The notes below the pieces were generated by a model. The model ran no database searches and was not told the DNA's origin. It was given only the letters and a program-made list of their open reading frames with translations. The translations under genes were made by a program, and so were the position numbers. From positions 1,135,350 to 1,199,349 of the forward strand of contig NC_061068.1 in NCBI RefSeq assembly GCF_021917145.1: DNA of 64,000 nt, read 5' to 3'. The DNA comes from Hypomesus transpacificus. Its lineage: Eukaryota; Chordata; Actinopteri; Osmeriformes; Osmeridae. Positions 21,386 through 35,700 of the stretch are shown piece after piece (the first letter of the stretch is position 1; the number at the start of each line of letters is the position of its first letter).

Positions 21386-21883
21386 GGTGAGGCAGAGGGA
21401 GTCCAGGGTGAGGCAGGGAGAGTCCAGGGTGAGGCAGAAGGGTGAGGCAGAGGGAGTCCAGGGTGAGGCAGAGGGGTGAGGCAGAGGGAGTCCAGGGTGA
21501 GGCAGGGAGAGTCCAGGGTGAGGTAAAAGGGTGAGGCAGAGGGAGTCCAGGGTGTGGCAGAGGGGTGAGGCAGAGGGAGTCCAGGGTGAGGCAGAGGGGT
21601 GAGGCAGAGGGAGTCCAGGGTGAGGCAGGGAGAGTCCAGGGTGAGGCAAAAGGGTGAGGCAGAGGGAGTCCAGGGTGAGGCAGAGGGGTGAGGCAGAGGG
21701 AGTCCAGGGTGATGCAGAGGGAGTCCAGGGTGAGGCAGGGGGAGTCCAGGGTGAGGCAGAGGGAGTCCAGGGTGAGGCAGAGGGGCGAGGCAGAGGGAGT
21801 CCAGGGTGATGCAGAGGGAGTCCAGGGTGATGCAGAGGGAGTCCAGGGTGAGGCAGAGGGAGTCCAGGGTGAGGCAGGGGGCC
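21386..21883. repeat. 21-bp minisatellite
   Basis: The unit GAGGCAGAGGGAGTCCAGGG(T) is repeated over about 500 bp, with 14-bp partial units (GAGGCAGAGGGGTG) inserted at intervals. Because 21 is a multiple of three, long repetitive frames cross it on both strands. They are not genes. Confidence 0.95.
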
Positions 21884-22019
21884 AAAGTCTGGGGAGAGAA
21901 ACGGCACACAGCAAAAAACAATCCCACAGTCATGGTTCTGCACGAGGAGCCAAGAAACGTTAGTCACCAAAATAATCCACTGTCAGAGTGCCACGAGGGG
22001 TATATACTGTACTCCCTCC

Positions 22020-22140
22020 CTCTTCCTCCCTCTCTCTGCATCTCTCTCTCTTTCTCCCTCTTTTTCTCCTTCCCTCTCTCTTCCTCCCTCCCTCTCTTCC
22101 TCCCTCTCCCTCTCCCGCTCACACTCACACTCCCACCCCC
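22020..22140. repeat. CT-rich tract
   Basis: Degenerate CTCT/TCCCTC sequence ending in a C run at about 22135-22144. Confidence 0.85.
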
Positions 22141-22740
22141 CCCCCTCGGGTCGGCTGGTGTTCTCCTCTCCCCTCGCATCTCGTCAGGCATTATCCAGGG
22201 CAGCCCCTGCCATGACGTCATCGTTTCTTTTGTTATTTAGCTTCTTAAAAAAAAAACATGTATTTCCTTCTAGAGCATTCCTTTCTCCTCAACGTACATT
22301 AGGGTTATTGGAAGAAGAAAAAAAAGGAGAACTTTGTGTTTGCTTGTAGTGTTGTTGTCGTTCTTGGACAAGTCAAATGACGATAGAGGTCCGTTCCAGG
22401 CGGATATTTCAAGCGGGTCAAAGACTGCAGGAGAGAGGAGCACCCGAGCTCTCTCTACAGATCTCTCTCTGTGTCTCTCTTTTCCTGTTCGCGAGCAGTG
22501 AGCTTGTAAAAGTTTCAGCTGCGCGGTTTGGGCCAGCCTCCATTGGCAGTGGTTCAAAAGAGTGCAGTTCCTTTCTAACGTGCAGAGGGGATTTCTCTAC
22601 GAAGCAGTACCGCATGCTCTCCTCTGTTCTACTCTGCTGTACTCAAATCTGCTTTACTCTGCTCTGCTCTCCTCTACTCTGCTGTACTAACGTCTGTTCT
22701 ACTCTATTGTGCTCCTCTCCACTCCTACAATGACTCTACT

Positions 22741-23105
22741 CTGGTCTGCTCTATTTGACTACTCTGCTCTGCTCTGTTCGACTATACTCTGCTCTGTTCG
22801 ACTCTACTCTGCTCTGTTCTGCTCTGTTCGACTATACTCTGCTCAGTTCTGCTCTGTTCGACTCTACTCTGCTCTGTTCTGCTCTGTTCGACTCTACTCC
22901 GCTCTGTTCTGCTCTGTTCGACTCTACTCTGCTCTGTTCTGCTCTGTTCGACTCTACTCCGCTCTGTTCTGCTCTGTTCGACTCTACTCCGCTCTGTTCT
23001 GCTCTGTTCGACTCTACTCTGCTCAGTTCTGCTCTGTTCGACTATACTCTGCTCTGTTCTGCTCTGTTCGACTCTACTCTTCTCTGTTCGACTATACTCT
23101 GCTCT
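22741..23105. repeat. 30-bp minisatellite
   Basis: About 12 copies of a unit made from CTGCTCTGTTCTGCTCTGTT followed by CGACTCTACT, with single-base variants (Tat/Tct, Ccg/Ctg). Related CTACTCTGCT words begin at about 22620 and recur weakly at 26920-26960 and 27140-27190. Confidence 0.95.
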
Positions 23106-24749
23106 CTCTGGCAGGCTCTGGGCAGTGCCCTCTCTTATGGCTGTGTCAACCACAGGAGACTGTGGAGGCACAGAGAAACAACATCTCTGTCTCTCTTTAT
23201 CTAACTCTCTCTTTCGCTCTCACACTCTCTCTAACTCTCTCTCTCTTTTTTACACACGTGGCTCATGGATTAACAGTTGAAGAGGAAGGGTCAGGGTCAC
23301 ATCAGGGTCACATCAGGGCCAGGCAGCTACAGCTATCCCACTGACCAGAGGTCATTTGGGGGCATGTTTCTCTCCCCCAAATAACTTTTTTTCAGTTCCA
23401 CAAGCTGCAGACCACAGAACAAGACGACATCCTCAGACTGCATGAGTGTGCCTCTCGTTCTCTGCTCTCTCCCTCTCTCCCTTTCTCCATCTTTCTGTTT
23501 CTCTCTTGGTCTTTATTTGATCTTTCACTCGTCTCTCTCTCATTCCTCTCTGTCCCCTCTTTCTCCCCTTCTCCTTCTTTCTATCCTTCTCCCTCCTTCC
23601 CTCTCTCTCCCCTCTTCTCTCTCACCCCTCTCTCTCTCTCCCTCACAGTAGAGACACACAAACCCCGGAGTGGGCAAGTGAGGGAGGAGGAGATTGCGAC
23701 GAACAATGAGTTAACACCTGTTACACACACATTCTTTGAATTTAAAAAGAGGGACCACTCCGTTAATTCTATGCAAAACAGGATGTTTTCTCTGCTTTGA
23801 CACAGACTGCAAATGCTGAGCACTTCTCACGGATGAGCACATACTGCCATGGGACACAAAAACTTTGTGAATAAAGCTTTATTTAAACAGTGTCTGTGTC
23901 ATCAGCTGCCTATGAGTGATGTCGGTGCAGGGTAGCATCACTCTGAGGTCACCGAGCGACTGTGTGCCCGCAGGTTTCGGTTAGGTCTCGCGTCACCATG
24001 TCTTTGTGAACAGTAGGTTGACTGCATTGTTGTTCTGTAGTATTCATCTAAGGATATACAACCTACGTATATATATACCATAGATATACCATTTCATATA
24101 GATATCATATATACTACATAAGTATGGATACACTATAGATGTACTACATAAGTAGAAATACTATGAACATACCGGTAAATACAGTATGCTCTCTTAGAGA
24201 GAGAAAGAGAGAGAGATAGATATATACTATAGACACATAGATATACTGTGGATATACTATTCGTCAGCACCATGTGACTTAATCACATCTATTTTGGTGA
24301 GCAGTGACCTCACATTCCCTGCTGTCACAGCTGTAAACAGAGCCATACATTATGCTGGGCCTGATTGTCAGATAATGTGCCTTACAAACCATTCTGTTTT
24401 GCTTACACAAATGGTCTCTGTGCTGTAATGATGTTTAATGACTGTAGCCTATGGGTGTGTAGTGCATGTGTGTCTCTGTGTGTGCGCGTGTATGTGTGCG
24501 TTTGTGCATTTGTGTGTGTATTTGTGTGTGTATTTGTGCGCGTGTCTGTGTGTGTGTCTGTGTGATGGGGAATCTATGAGCCTAATGGTCTCTGTGGCGC
24601 CAGGAATCATTCTCTCCACTGGGAACTTAACAACAACGGACTGCCCTTTCTCACTCACACCCACACACACACACACTCACACACACCCACACACACACAC
24701 ACACACTCACACACAAACACACCCACGCTCACACACACACACACCCACC

Positions 24750-24783
<34 letters not shown>

Positions 24784-27700
24784 CCCATGCTCACACACCC
24801 ACACATATGTACACACACGCATATAAGTGTTTTACAAACCTAGAGAGGACTGACAATTCATTCCCATTCAATGTCATGTCATCCCTAACCCCTAACCTTA
24901 ACCGTTAATGTACTTTAAACACAAACAGTACTTCCAACCCTAACCTCCCAAAAACGCCCTACAAATACACTTGAAGTTACCCCACAAAAGAATTCCCGCA
25001 AGGTAAATATGCTCATTTTCACTCCTCTTCCTACAACCCAGATGCCTCAGACAGAGCAAATCATCCACCATGTTTCCTTCAATCCTGTTTCACTGTTGAA
25101 GCTTCAACGTGCATGAGGACGGAGATGCAGGCAGGGCCTGAAAGAAGGATTCTTTTTTTTTTGCTTTTGAGCTGATTTGACATTGTAGAAGTTGTCTAAC
25201 CGAAGACTTCTGTGAAGAAGAAAGGGTTATGCTTGTTCCAGGAAACTGTCTTGAGGGTGATCCAGGTCAGCCTCACTACATGTCCATGTGCATGCAGTGA
25301 AACATGAGCTCCTTCACTCCTACTCGGTCCCCCGGGTTAGGGTCCAACATATCATGATCCATATTTAGTGGATCGTGTCATTGTCTCTCTCCCTCCCTTT
25401 CCCTCTCTCCCTCTCTTTCTCTCCAGTATGTCTCTCCTTCTCCTTTACCTATTTTGCTTTCTCATGTTCTCTCTCTCTCTCTCACTGTATCTTTCTCACT
25501 ACCTCAGTATTTCCCCCCCTACCTCTCTCCTGAGGGCTGGACTCATTCAACCCAGACTTTCCTGTTTCTTCTCCATTGTTTGGCTTTCCTGTGCTATGGC
25601 CCTCCCCGCGGATGATTCACCGGGTTCACGTCCTCAGAAACGTGGAGCTGCAGCTCCGGAGTCCCACTCTGACATGCCCTCATTCCTCTCCTCCCTCCCT
25701 CCCTCCTCTCCCTCCCTCCATCCCTCCCTCCCTCCCTCCCTCCTCTCCTCCTCTCTGTCCTCCCCCCGCCCTGCCCCCTCCTTCTCCCACAAATTTTCTG
25801 TTCACTGTAAATCACTTAACATGTAAGAAACGTGTAAAAATTGACATGTGCATTTTCTGTCGACGTGTTAACAAACGTTTACATGTAAACAGTTGTGAAA
25901 TGTATGTTCTTTTTCCATGGCCTACAGTATTGTACAGTGTTACAGTAACTTTCCTCAGTACACTTTTACCTACTGTTGAAATGGGTATCTTAAAAACCTC
26001 AGTGTGATAGCAATAACATTCAGTTTGACAAAAATGACATTCTCATATAGAATGTCAATAGAGTTGGGATATCCCATCAAACGGTTTAGATAATACTAAT
26101 ACTGTTTTTTTAAATGAGCCAAAGGGAACTCCGAGAAACTGGAAGGGTGTGCTGCTGCATGTTTTCATGTCATCCTGTTGTTTTGCTACAGTAGTTGGTG
26201 TGTTTTCCTAGACCTGCACCCTGTTACGTTCTTTCTGTAGCTAAATCTACCACCATCCTGCCTTTAAACTAATACGGGCACCAGCAAACACACACACAGA
26301 CATGCACACACAGACATGCACACACAAATGCACAGACAGACTCTTACCTTAAAAGGTCTCTGTCTCTTTAAGATGGTGACGCAATTTCCCTCCGGTCGCT
26401 GGCCTTCTCTCGGCCATCTGCCAAGTGACATGTTACTGTCAAGCGTTTACAGAAATGCCAGCAAAGCTATTAGCATGGACTCCTTTTTACAGTCAACAGG
26501 CTGGCTGGGGTGAGGGGGAAGGGGGAGGGGAGGAGAGAGGGGAGACGATATATGGGTTTATTGTCCTAAATTGTTCAAAAGGACAGAGAACTCTCACAAT
26601 ATACGGAATCAGTAATGAATTTATTACAACTTTTGCTATCAATTGTAAGAGGTATCAAAGTACCAATATTTTTGTTACTGCACTTAGATTTTTCTAATTT
26701 CAGTACTTCACTATTTATTTTTCAAACAACTTTTTACTTTTACTCCTTACCTTTTTCTACACAAATATCTGTAGTTTTTACTTCTTACATTTTCAAGACA
26801 GGCTCGTTACTTTGGTTTTAATCTGCATTTGGTGGTTTTTCATTTCCTGGCTATCACACACAACAAACGTAAGATGACGCTACCATGGAGCAAGCAGAAG
26901 GCAGCAAGAAAAATACTCTACTCTGATGTACTTTATTGTACTCTGCTCTGCTTTAAACTACTCTGTTTTAGGCTTTTCTGTTCTCCTTTCCTTTCACTGT
27001 GTGTGAAAGAAAAGTTTTAAAAAGTTGAGACTATTTTCAAAAAAACTTTTTTTTTTTTTTTTGGCAAGGTTGAAAAATAGTTTTGGAAAAATAGTTTTGA
27101 AACGTTGAAAAAATCTATGAATCATTGGATGAGGACTCTACTACACTTTACTGTTCTCTGCTCTGCTTTAGGCTACTACTCTGTTTTGTCTTCTCTGTTC
27201 TCCTCTCTCCTATCCTCCTCATTTAAAAACACAAACAAATATATAATCCTATGAGAGAACTCATGGGATGATACAAGTTATGACAATGAACGTGTTTATC
27301 ACAAAAATGATCAGTTTGATAACATGCCCTCTGCAGTGTGAACTGTTCACCAGACTGGCTCCAGTATGTGGAGAAACAGCACCACCTTGCGGCTGGCTAG
27401 GAGAACTACAGTTATCAACACCACTAATTCAGCAGCCTCTCTCACACCTTAACATCCTGGGTTCTTCTTAAGAATTCCTATATCTACCCTTCTTCTTTAT
27501 CTACTTTCTCTATATCCGTCTACCTACCTACCCTTCTTCTATCTATACTTTTGTCTACATTGTAAAATACAGACAGCTGGATGCTGAAGAAAATACTCTG
27601 TCTTTATCTGCATGAGACGCTTTCATGGAAAGCAGACACTGTAGACCGCTGGGCAGCCCTCTGTATACCAACTTCCTCTTTGGCTTCTTTTTTGGTGTTT

Positions 27701-28461
27701 ATATTTTTTTTATTGAAAATGTACAAACCATACATTGCAACATTCATACTCTTTTAGCTTCCTCTTTGAATACATAGGGAATGTTTTAATTTTATTAGCT
27801 AAATTGTTTATACATAAATGTAAATTTCCTCTATAGTCCCTAAATTTGCTCATTTTCTAAATGACGTCAATTACCTCATGAAAACACTCAAACCTAGGCA
27901 TAATGGAAAAAGTGTCAAAACTGGTTAAATTACATGAAAAGTTATGTTAATTATAGTATAACCTGTGTGCATATCTTTTTTTGATGCTGACAAATTTGTT
28001 TGTGCATTTATATAAGATGTTTTCTGTCATTTTCTTTATAGTTGTATATTATTTAATTAGATTTTGAAGATGATTCTCATCTACTGTCATTGTATTTGTT
28101 AGCTGACATTTAAAAAAAAAAAAAAAAAAGATGGCTATTCTGCTTTGCCGTTGTCGTTACAGCCTAAGATTACAGCGTCCTGAACCAAACACGTCACAGG
28201 AAGACGTAAAGCATTTCCCCCCCCAAGTTAAAGTCAGTAGTCTACAAATAAAAAGTATGCGATTTGTCATGCAGGGTCTTTCATTTTAATTGTCAATAAA
28301 ACTTTCGAGTTTACCAGTGTTTAAAATGACACGTTAGTTTAAATTACAGTGAACGCCGGGTTGCGACACAAACTTCTTCGATCAACTGAATCAATTCGTT
28401 GCAGATAACACTAGTCTACGTTTTGGGCGTATAGGCTACGTTCTTCAGTTAGGAAGAGACC
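23106..28461. other. Long stretch without a recognised gene; simple repeats
   Basis: No coding exon was recognised. It contains CT-rich tracts (23440-23640, 25380-25520, 25680-25770), GT/CA repeats (24480-24570, 24655-24800), a short CCCTAACC-type telomere-like patch at about 24880-24905, poly-T/poly-A runs (27047-27062, 28112-28129) and AT-rich sequence. The last few hundred bases must include the tmem43 promoter and 5' UTR. Confidence 0.45.
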
Positions 28462-31400
28462 ATGTCGGCTCCAGTAGGTTACTTTATTATCTTAACGCAC
28501 TCAATTTTGACTTCGAATCAAGGTTTCTTGTTTTGTAATTGTTGTGTTTGCGAGTAGGCTAAGCTAAGCTAGCACATTTACCAGCATCTGGTGTAGTCAT
28601 TCATTTTTGCTAGATGGCCACTGTAGATATACAATTCCATATGAAGTCCATTTGATCCACTTTTTCTAAGCAGATTAGAGTAAATAACATTGCATGAGTG
28701 CGGGTTTAAAATGTGTGTAGGCTATGGTCTTGTTCACAGTGTAGTTTCCAGATGGTGACTTGACTAACATTGCTCTGCAATTTGAACCTGACTAGCCTAC
28801 CTCTGTGTTGTTTTTGGGACAACGTGAAACTTGAATGTTCCCAATCGCCATGTATTCCCTAGTTCTCCGGTGCGGAACATCATGACCAGCACATACGCAT
28901 ATCCAGCCGCTCCAAGCCTGGATTCCTGGAGCGGCTGAGCGACACTGCTGGAGGAATGGTTGTTGGTGTAATCGTTTTCTTCCTTTCATTTTATGTCCTC
29001 TTCACAAATGAGGTGAGGAAACCGTTGATGAAGGTGGATAATTGCATACGGTTGTCAAGTGTTATGTATGTTTACAGACATATGACCGTAGTCAAACCAA
29101 ATGTAATTTGTATAGCCCTTTTTTTATGTCACCAAGGGCTTCACATATGCTCATAAAACTGCACCTACACCAATATGTAGTGTGTGACAGAGTTAGCATA
29201 TAGCAGTGTGGTCTGCTTTTCCCAAGTGTCAGTTGTCAAACTCAAAATATATCTATGTAAGGGAAGGGCATTACAAACATCCAAGTCTCTGGAAGAGGGT
29301 CTCTCCCTGGTCATTTCCTTGAACCCTTTCTCCAGCCCAGCCGACCACAACAACAACCACCTGGTCCATCTGTCTGCACCTCTACGCACCTCCCAGGTAC
29401 AGAACAGCCACTCCCATTAAAACCACTTCACTAATCTCATCGCTCAACAGCCTCCTCCCTTACATCCACACTCCGACAAGTGTCCTACACCTCTAACTTA
29501 ACGTCTAACACCTACTTTCTCACCTGCAGCCTCTGCATGACCCAAACTACAGGGTAGCGGTCCAGGCTGTGAAGCTGAAGAGACAGGTGGAGATGTATCA
29601 GTGGGTGGAATATCAGGAAAGCAAGTGAGTCAGAAGTCCAGGCCCACAGATTAGGGTGGGGCAGCACTCTGTTGTAAGTGAAGATGAAAACAATGCTAAG
29701 ATTGTAGACTTGTCTCTTTGTTGGTTAGAGTTGCCCACACCTATGTTTGGCACAACTGCCACCGCAAACTACTTTCGTAGCCTGACTAAATTCATGTGTA
29801 AGGTCTACAACTTGCTAGGCTGGTTTGCTTTTCAATGGTTAAGTGTGTTTGTCTTGTTTGCTAATCTCCTTGTAGAGACATTGTAGAGGATGGAGAGACC
29901 AAATCAGAGACTACGTACACATACAGTGAGTATTCAGATGCAGCGATCAACCTTAACAAACCCTTAAACATGTTTCACAGGAAATCTGGTGGGGTTAGGT
30001 TTGACTATCATGATAAGATCAGGGGAACAAACTGGTGTCCAATCATAACCACTTAGTATGATATTTTTTTTCCAATGAGGTCATGTGGAAGGCACACTGT
30101 ATGTAATAATCAAATTCAACTTTTTGGACAGCAAGTTGTCATTCACACGTTTCATTCCCCATCTACAGATACAGAATGGAAATCTGATCTTATCAACAGC
30201 AGGAATTTTGATAAGGAGATTGGCCATATCAATCCAAGGTACCACAATCGTTTTTATTAATCCTTCCTCCCATATCTTGTCAAATATACAGTATCATCCT
30301 GTGGTTAATGGTGAATGTGAATCTAAAATGAACATCTAACATGAACATCTAACATGGACTTTCTGTTGTTTCAGTGCCATGGCAGTGGAGAGTGTGACAG
30401 TGGTGGCTCCAAATGTGTTGGTTGGGCCCCTTTCTCTGTCTAAAGGTACTTCACTATCACAGAACTCATGACAGATACTGTCTACCACTGTACATTATGA
30501 CATCACCTGTCAGGCTGCAGCATGTCTATTGGCTGGTTCAGATTGAATGCCCTGAACGGGTTTGTACGATGTTTGAATCATCCAACAGGATTTGTGGATC
30601 AGATTGAGAACTTCCAAACGTTAAGTCTTAAGGGGCTCCCTCCCTCCGATACGGACAACTTCCTCACCATTGACGAAGACTACTTCTACCACACCCAACA
30701 GCCTCGCCGACCCGAGGTCAGCTTCCATCTGCACAAAATTCACTCCAATTCACAATTGAATGACCTAAACAATGACACCCAAACATAGCTGTACAGAACA
30801 TCTTTAGGCAGCTAGTCGCAGTCTAATGTCCTTAACCACCTTCACGCTGTGCTCTGTAAACAGGTGGGTGATGTGCGTGTGAGCTTCTCATACGCAGGAC
30901 TCAGTGGGGAGGGATCGTACCCTGGGCCAGCCCAAACCGTGAGTGCTAAGTGGTTCATATGTATTAATGGGAGTCAGATGGCTGAGCGGTGAGGGAGTCG
31001 GGCTAGTAATCAGAAGGTTGCCGGATCGATTCTCCGCCGTGCCACATGATGTTGTGTCCTTGGGCGAGGCACTTCACCCTACTTGCCTCGGGGGGAATGT
31101 CCCTGTACTTACTGTAAGTCGCTCTGGATAAGAGCGTCTGCTAAATGACTAAATGTAATGTAATGTAAAATGTAATGTCGCTGGCTGGTTGTTTACAGTG
31201 AACTAGTGGTCTATTGTGGTAACAGTGACTAGACCACTAGCAATAGCTGTCTATTGTTATTGGCCGAAAACCATTTAGCGGGAACCCTGTGATTGTCCTG
31301 CAGGTCAGTGTGGTGGGCATGCAGAAAGGTGTGAATCTGATGCCCTTTAAGACCCAGGCAGGAGACACTCTGGAAATCCTTTACCTGCAGGAACTGTCTG

Positions 31401-32573
31401 CTCAGGTTGGTGTGTTTGGTACTGTGTGGTTTGATCTAGTTCAGTGTTTTTCAACCCTGGTTCTCAGGGAAACATCTAAAACATGCAGTCCCTAGAACCA
31501 GGGTTGAGGACCACTGATCAATTTTGTGGATTCTTGTTACTGTTTGGTGTGCAGGAGGTGTTTGAGAAGCAGCACCAGCACAACAGCATGGTGACCTGGG
31601 GCCTCAGAGCCGCAGGCTGGGCTCTCATGTTCCTCGGAGTCAGTCTGACTGTTCGCATCGTCCACACGCTGGGTAATGCAACTTTGCCTCTCATAAACCA
31701 ACACACACGCTGGTTAATGCAACTCTGCCTCTCATAAACAAACACACGCTGGGTAACGCAACTCTGCCTCTCATAAACCAACACACACGCTGGGTAACGC
31801 AACTCTGCCTCTCCTAAACCAACACACACGCTGGGTAACGCAACTCTGGCTCTCATAAACCAACACACACGCTGGGTAACGCAACTCTGCCTCTCATAAA
31901 CCAACACACACGCTGGGTAACGCAACTCTGCCTCTCATAAACCAACACACACGCTGGGTAACGCAACTCTGCCTCTCATAAACCAACACACACGCTGGGT
32001 AACGCAACTCTGCCTCTCATAAACCAACACACACGCTGGGTAACGCAACTCTGCCTCTCATAAACCAACACACACGCTGGGTAACGCAACTCTGCCTCTC
32101 ATAAACCAACACACACGCTGGGTAACGCAACTCTGCCTCTCATAAACCAACACACACGCTGGGTAACGCAACTCTGCCTCTCATAAACCAACACACACGC
32201 TGGGTAACGCAACTCTGCCTCTCATAAACCAACACACACGCTGGGTAACGCAACTCTGCCTCTCATAAACCAACACACATATAAGCACAGGCGGGGGGGG
32301 CAATTCATGCCCCTCCTCAACCTGTCTACCAGCATCTGTCTCTATAAATCTGTTGATGTTTCCCCCGCAGTGGACTGGGTGCCCGTCCTTCGAGAGCTGG
32401 TGTCCCTGGGGTTGAAGCTGTTTGCGCTGTGCGTCTCCTGTTCCTTCTCCCTCCTCACCATCGCTGCAGGGTGGCTGTTCTACCGCCCCCTGGTGGCTGT
32501 GGCTTTGGCAGCGGCGGCTCTGGTCCCGATCCTCATGGCTCGCTCCCGAGTCCCAGCAAAGAAGAACCAATGA
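28462..32573 (+). CDS. tmem43: Transmembrane protein 43 (LUMA)
   Basis: Twelve coding exons: 28462-28473, 28863-29012, 29262-29396, 29530-29624, 29876-29925, 30169-30238, 30375-30445, 30589-30716, 30864-30938, 31304-31405, 31555-31672, 32371-32573. All junctions are GT-AG and in phase, giving 402 residues (human about 400). The protein is a nuclear-envelope/ER membrane protein that binds lamins and emerin. One N-terminal membrane helix ([18 protein letters not shown]) follows the conserved [12 protein letters not shown] large lumenal domain contains [16 protein letters not shown] and [11 protein letters not shown]. Three helices lie at the C terminus, ending WLFYRPL, LVPIL and RSRVPAKK. Exon 1 encodes only four residues. 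Intron 11 is mostly a minisatellite copied from the exon 11 donor. An AATAAA at 32919-32924 is the likely poly(A) signal. The gene converges on rhoa. Confidence 0.96.
30969..31178 (+). repeat. tRNA-derived SINE in tmem43 intron 9
   Basis: The tRNA-like head has an A box (TGGCTGAGCGG) and a diverged B box (GGATCGATTCT). The body follows (TTGTGTCCTTGGGCGAGGCAC), then the tail CTCTGGATAAGAGCGTCTGC and a TAAATGTAATG repeat end. It is in sense orientation and its head starts 30 bp after exon 9. It resembles the HE1/V-SINE group of fishes. The family name is inference. Confidence 0.85.
31443..31520. mobile_element. Short foldback element in tmem43 intron 10
   Basis: AGTG(T)TTTTCAACCCTGGTTCT is followed about 30 bp later by its inverse, AGAACCAGGGTTGAGGACCACT. 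It is a small palindromic MITE-like unit. Confidence 0.6.
31661..32280 (+). repeat. 41-bp minisatellite reiterating the tmem43 exon 11 splice donor
   Basis: There are about 15 tandem copies with a 41-bp period (one step is 39 bp). The first copy includes the last bases of exon 11 (CACACGCTGG) and its donor GTAATG. Later copies read CACACGCTGGGTAACGCAAC followed by TCTGCCTCTCATAAACCAAC. Most copies therefore repeat the exon end and a GT donor-like site. Frames across it on the minus strand are by-products. Confidence 0.95.
32482..32500 (-). promoter_or_regulatory. CTCF-like motif inside tmem43 last exon
   Basis: The minus strand reads CAGCCACCAGGGGGCGGTA, differing from the JASPAR-type CTCF consensus as I recall it at about two positions. 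It overlaps codons for the conserved FYRPL segment. Motif match only. Confidence 0.4.
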
Positions 32574-33048
32574 CAGCAGACCTCAAAAGCTTTCGGATTT
32601 CATGCGTTGGCTCCCTGTTGCTAAGAGATTCCTACGATAGACAGTACATGACCTTTTCACCTCGACTTTAGCTAGCACTATAAGACAGAATAATAGACTC
32701 CTTAAACAGTACTTGATATAAAATATTCGCTTTGAAGGGAAATTACTAGATGTGAAATACAGTTGTACATCTTCACAGTATTGCCACGGGCAACCTAATT
32801 GGACACCAAAGACATAATTGATCGACTTAATGATTTGTATGCCCCGTCCATTGTACCTTGGTTTGTTTGGCGATGTCATCATGTGTATATTATCACTTGA
32901 ATGTATATGACATCCATAAATAAAATACCATTTTGTACAGGTGGTCTCCACAGAATGGTAGAATTTTGTTAAGAAGGATCATCGCGCATGAAACGTAACC
33001 AGGCCAACTCTTAGTAACTTCAACCACCTCCAAGTTCTTACAAAGTTA

Positions 33049-33054
33049 TTTATT
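33049..33054 (-). terminator. Candidate poly(A) signal of the rhoa-type gene
   Basis: TTTATT on the plus strand is AATAAA on the minus strand, about 460 bp past the rhoa stop. The opposing tmem43 signal at 32919-32924 implies closely spaced convergent 3' ends. Confidence 0.4.
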
Positions 33055-33515
33055 TCACAAAGTTACCAAGTTTCCTTTTGTGTTTTAACAAATTGAGTTT
33101 TCAGTCTCTGCATGGGAATACATGGTGTTATGCCTGAAGCGCATTCTTTGTGACTTCATGTGCTCCGCCATTTAATTAAACTAACTATAGGTCACAGTGT
33201 ATGGGCTCATGTAATTGGCAGGTATGACATATGGCCCTTGGCTGATCACTTATCTTACAACTTGGGAGGAGTTGATATGGCAAATTTACTCATGTTAAAA
33301 GTACATTAAAAAAATCCATAACCTTTATAATTGAATACTGACAAAACTGACTACCTTGTTTAAGACAGAAATTAAAAAGCATTACACCTTTAGCAAAAAA
33401 AACTGGTGTTAAGCACAGTCTCGATGTGAGGAGTAGACTTAGTCGTTCGTCTCCTGTCAATCCCCCTGCCTCCCACGTCGAAGCGGGTATCACACTTCCG
33501 TTTTTGTTTTTGTTT

Positions 33516-34861
<1,346 letters not shown>

Positions 34862-35529
34862 CTACCATCAGAGGTGTGCCTGTGTCTGATCTATGTTTAC
34901 ATGATCATCCAATGGTCCTTTCCAGTCTAAAAACAATAATCGTATGTCAATATAATTCTAGTTGAAACCAGTTTTAAATAGATGGTCATGTACATTAGTG
35001 CTACACTTAGAGATATGTATCAAACTAGCAATAGCTAGCTAGTTTACCAGCAGTGAGACAGCAAGATAGCTAGCTAAGCCGGTACTGTACGTTGCTAACT
35101 TTGCAAGCTACTGAGCTAGCTGCATTGCTCGCTAGCTGGCAACAAAAAGTTCGTCTAACGAGCTAGCACATTAGCTACTAAAAAGTTATGTTGTTTCTTA
35201 TGTCTACGCTATGTCTATTTTACTAGTGTTCTTGCTGTCTACAACTATCTGGAGTTAATTATAGCAAGTTAAAAGATTGAGGAAAACAATAACAGCCGCA
35301 GCTAGCTGTTTATAAACCAACAAACATCTCATACACTAGGCGGAAGTAAAGACGAGGCTAAGTAGCTAGCTAGATATGCAGCGTTTTGAAAGCAGGCTAC
35401 TGCTAGCAAATAATTGTTTAGCAAGAAGCTACAGTAGCTACCAGATACGTTATCAAAACGACTCGCAAGTACTTTGTGTCCAAGCAAATGTCTAAATAGC
35501 TATTAAGCATATTACGGAGGTTTTTCTTA

Positions 35530-35700
35530 CCCGGGCAATGGATAGTTTAGCTGGCTGTTACTAACAATATGTTTTCTAAACACAACAGCTCTGCCAGTAC
35601 AGTAAGCTGGCTGGTGAACTAGGACTAGCTTACTGGCTTGTTTAGGTTGTAGGCGCTCTAGTCTCAGTCAGGCAGACAGGCGGCTGGCGGTGGATGACTC
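35530..35700 (-). promoter_or_regulatory. Candidate non-coding first exon and promoter of rhoa
   Basis: The minus strand has a good donor, CCCGG|GTAAGAAAA, at about 35530, upstream of the coding exons and preceded by exon-like sequence. RHOA genes of vertebrates have a non-coding first exon, so this is a reasonable place for it. The region also has many GCTAGC words. Inference from splice-site form only. Confidence 0.35.

Noticed and set aside
21272-21970. Long repetitive minus-strand frames with a seven-residue period
   Set aside because: They are by-products of the 21-bp minisatellite, open in several frames at once, with no start context or homology.
22709-23344. Repetitive frame with a ten-residue period
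   Set aside because: By-product of the 30-bp minisatellite.
24880-24905. Interstitial telomere repeat
   Set aside because: Only a few degenerate CCCTAACC words, too short to call a telomeric array.
31661-32280. CRISPR-like array of regular repeats
   Set aside because: The 41-bp units are contiguous, without unique spacers, inside a vertebrate intron. It is a minisatellite.
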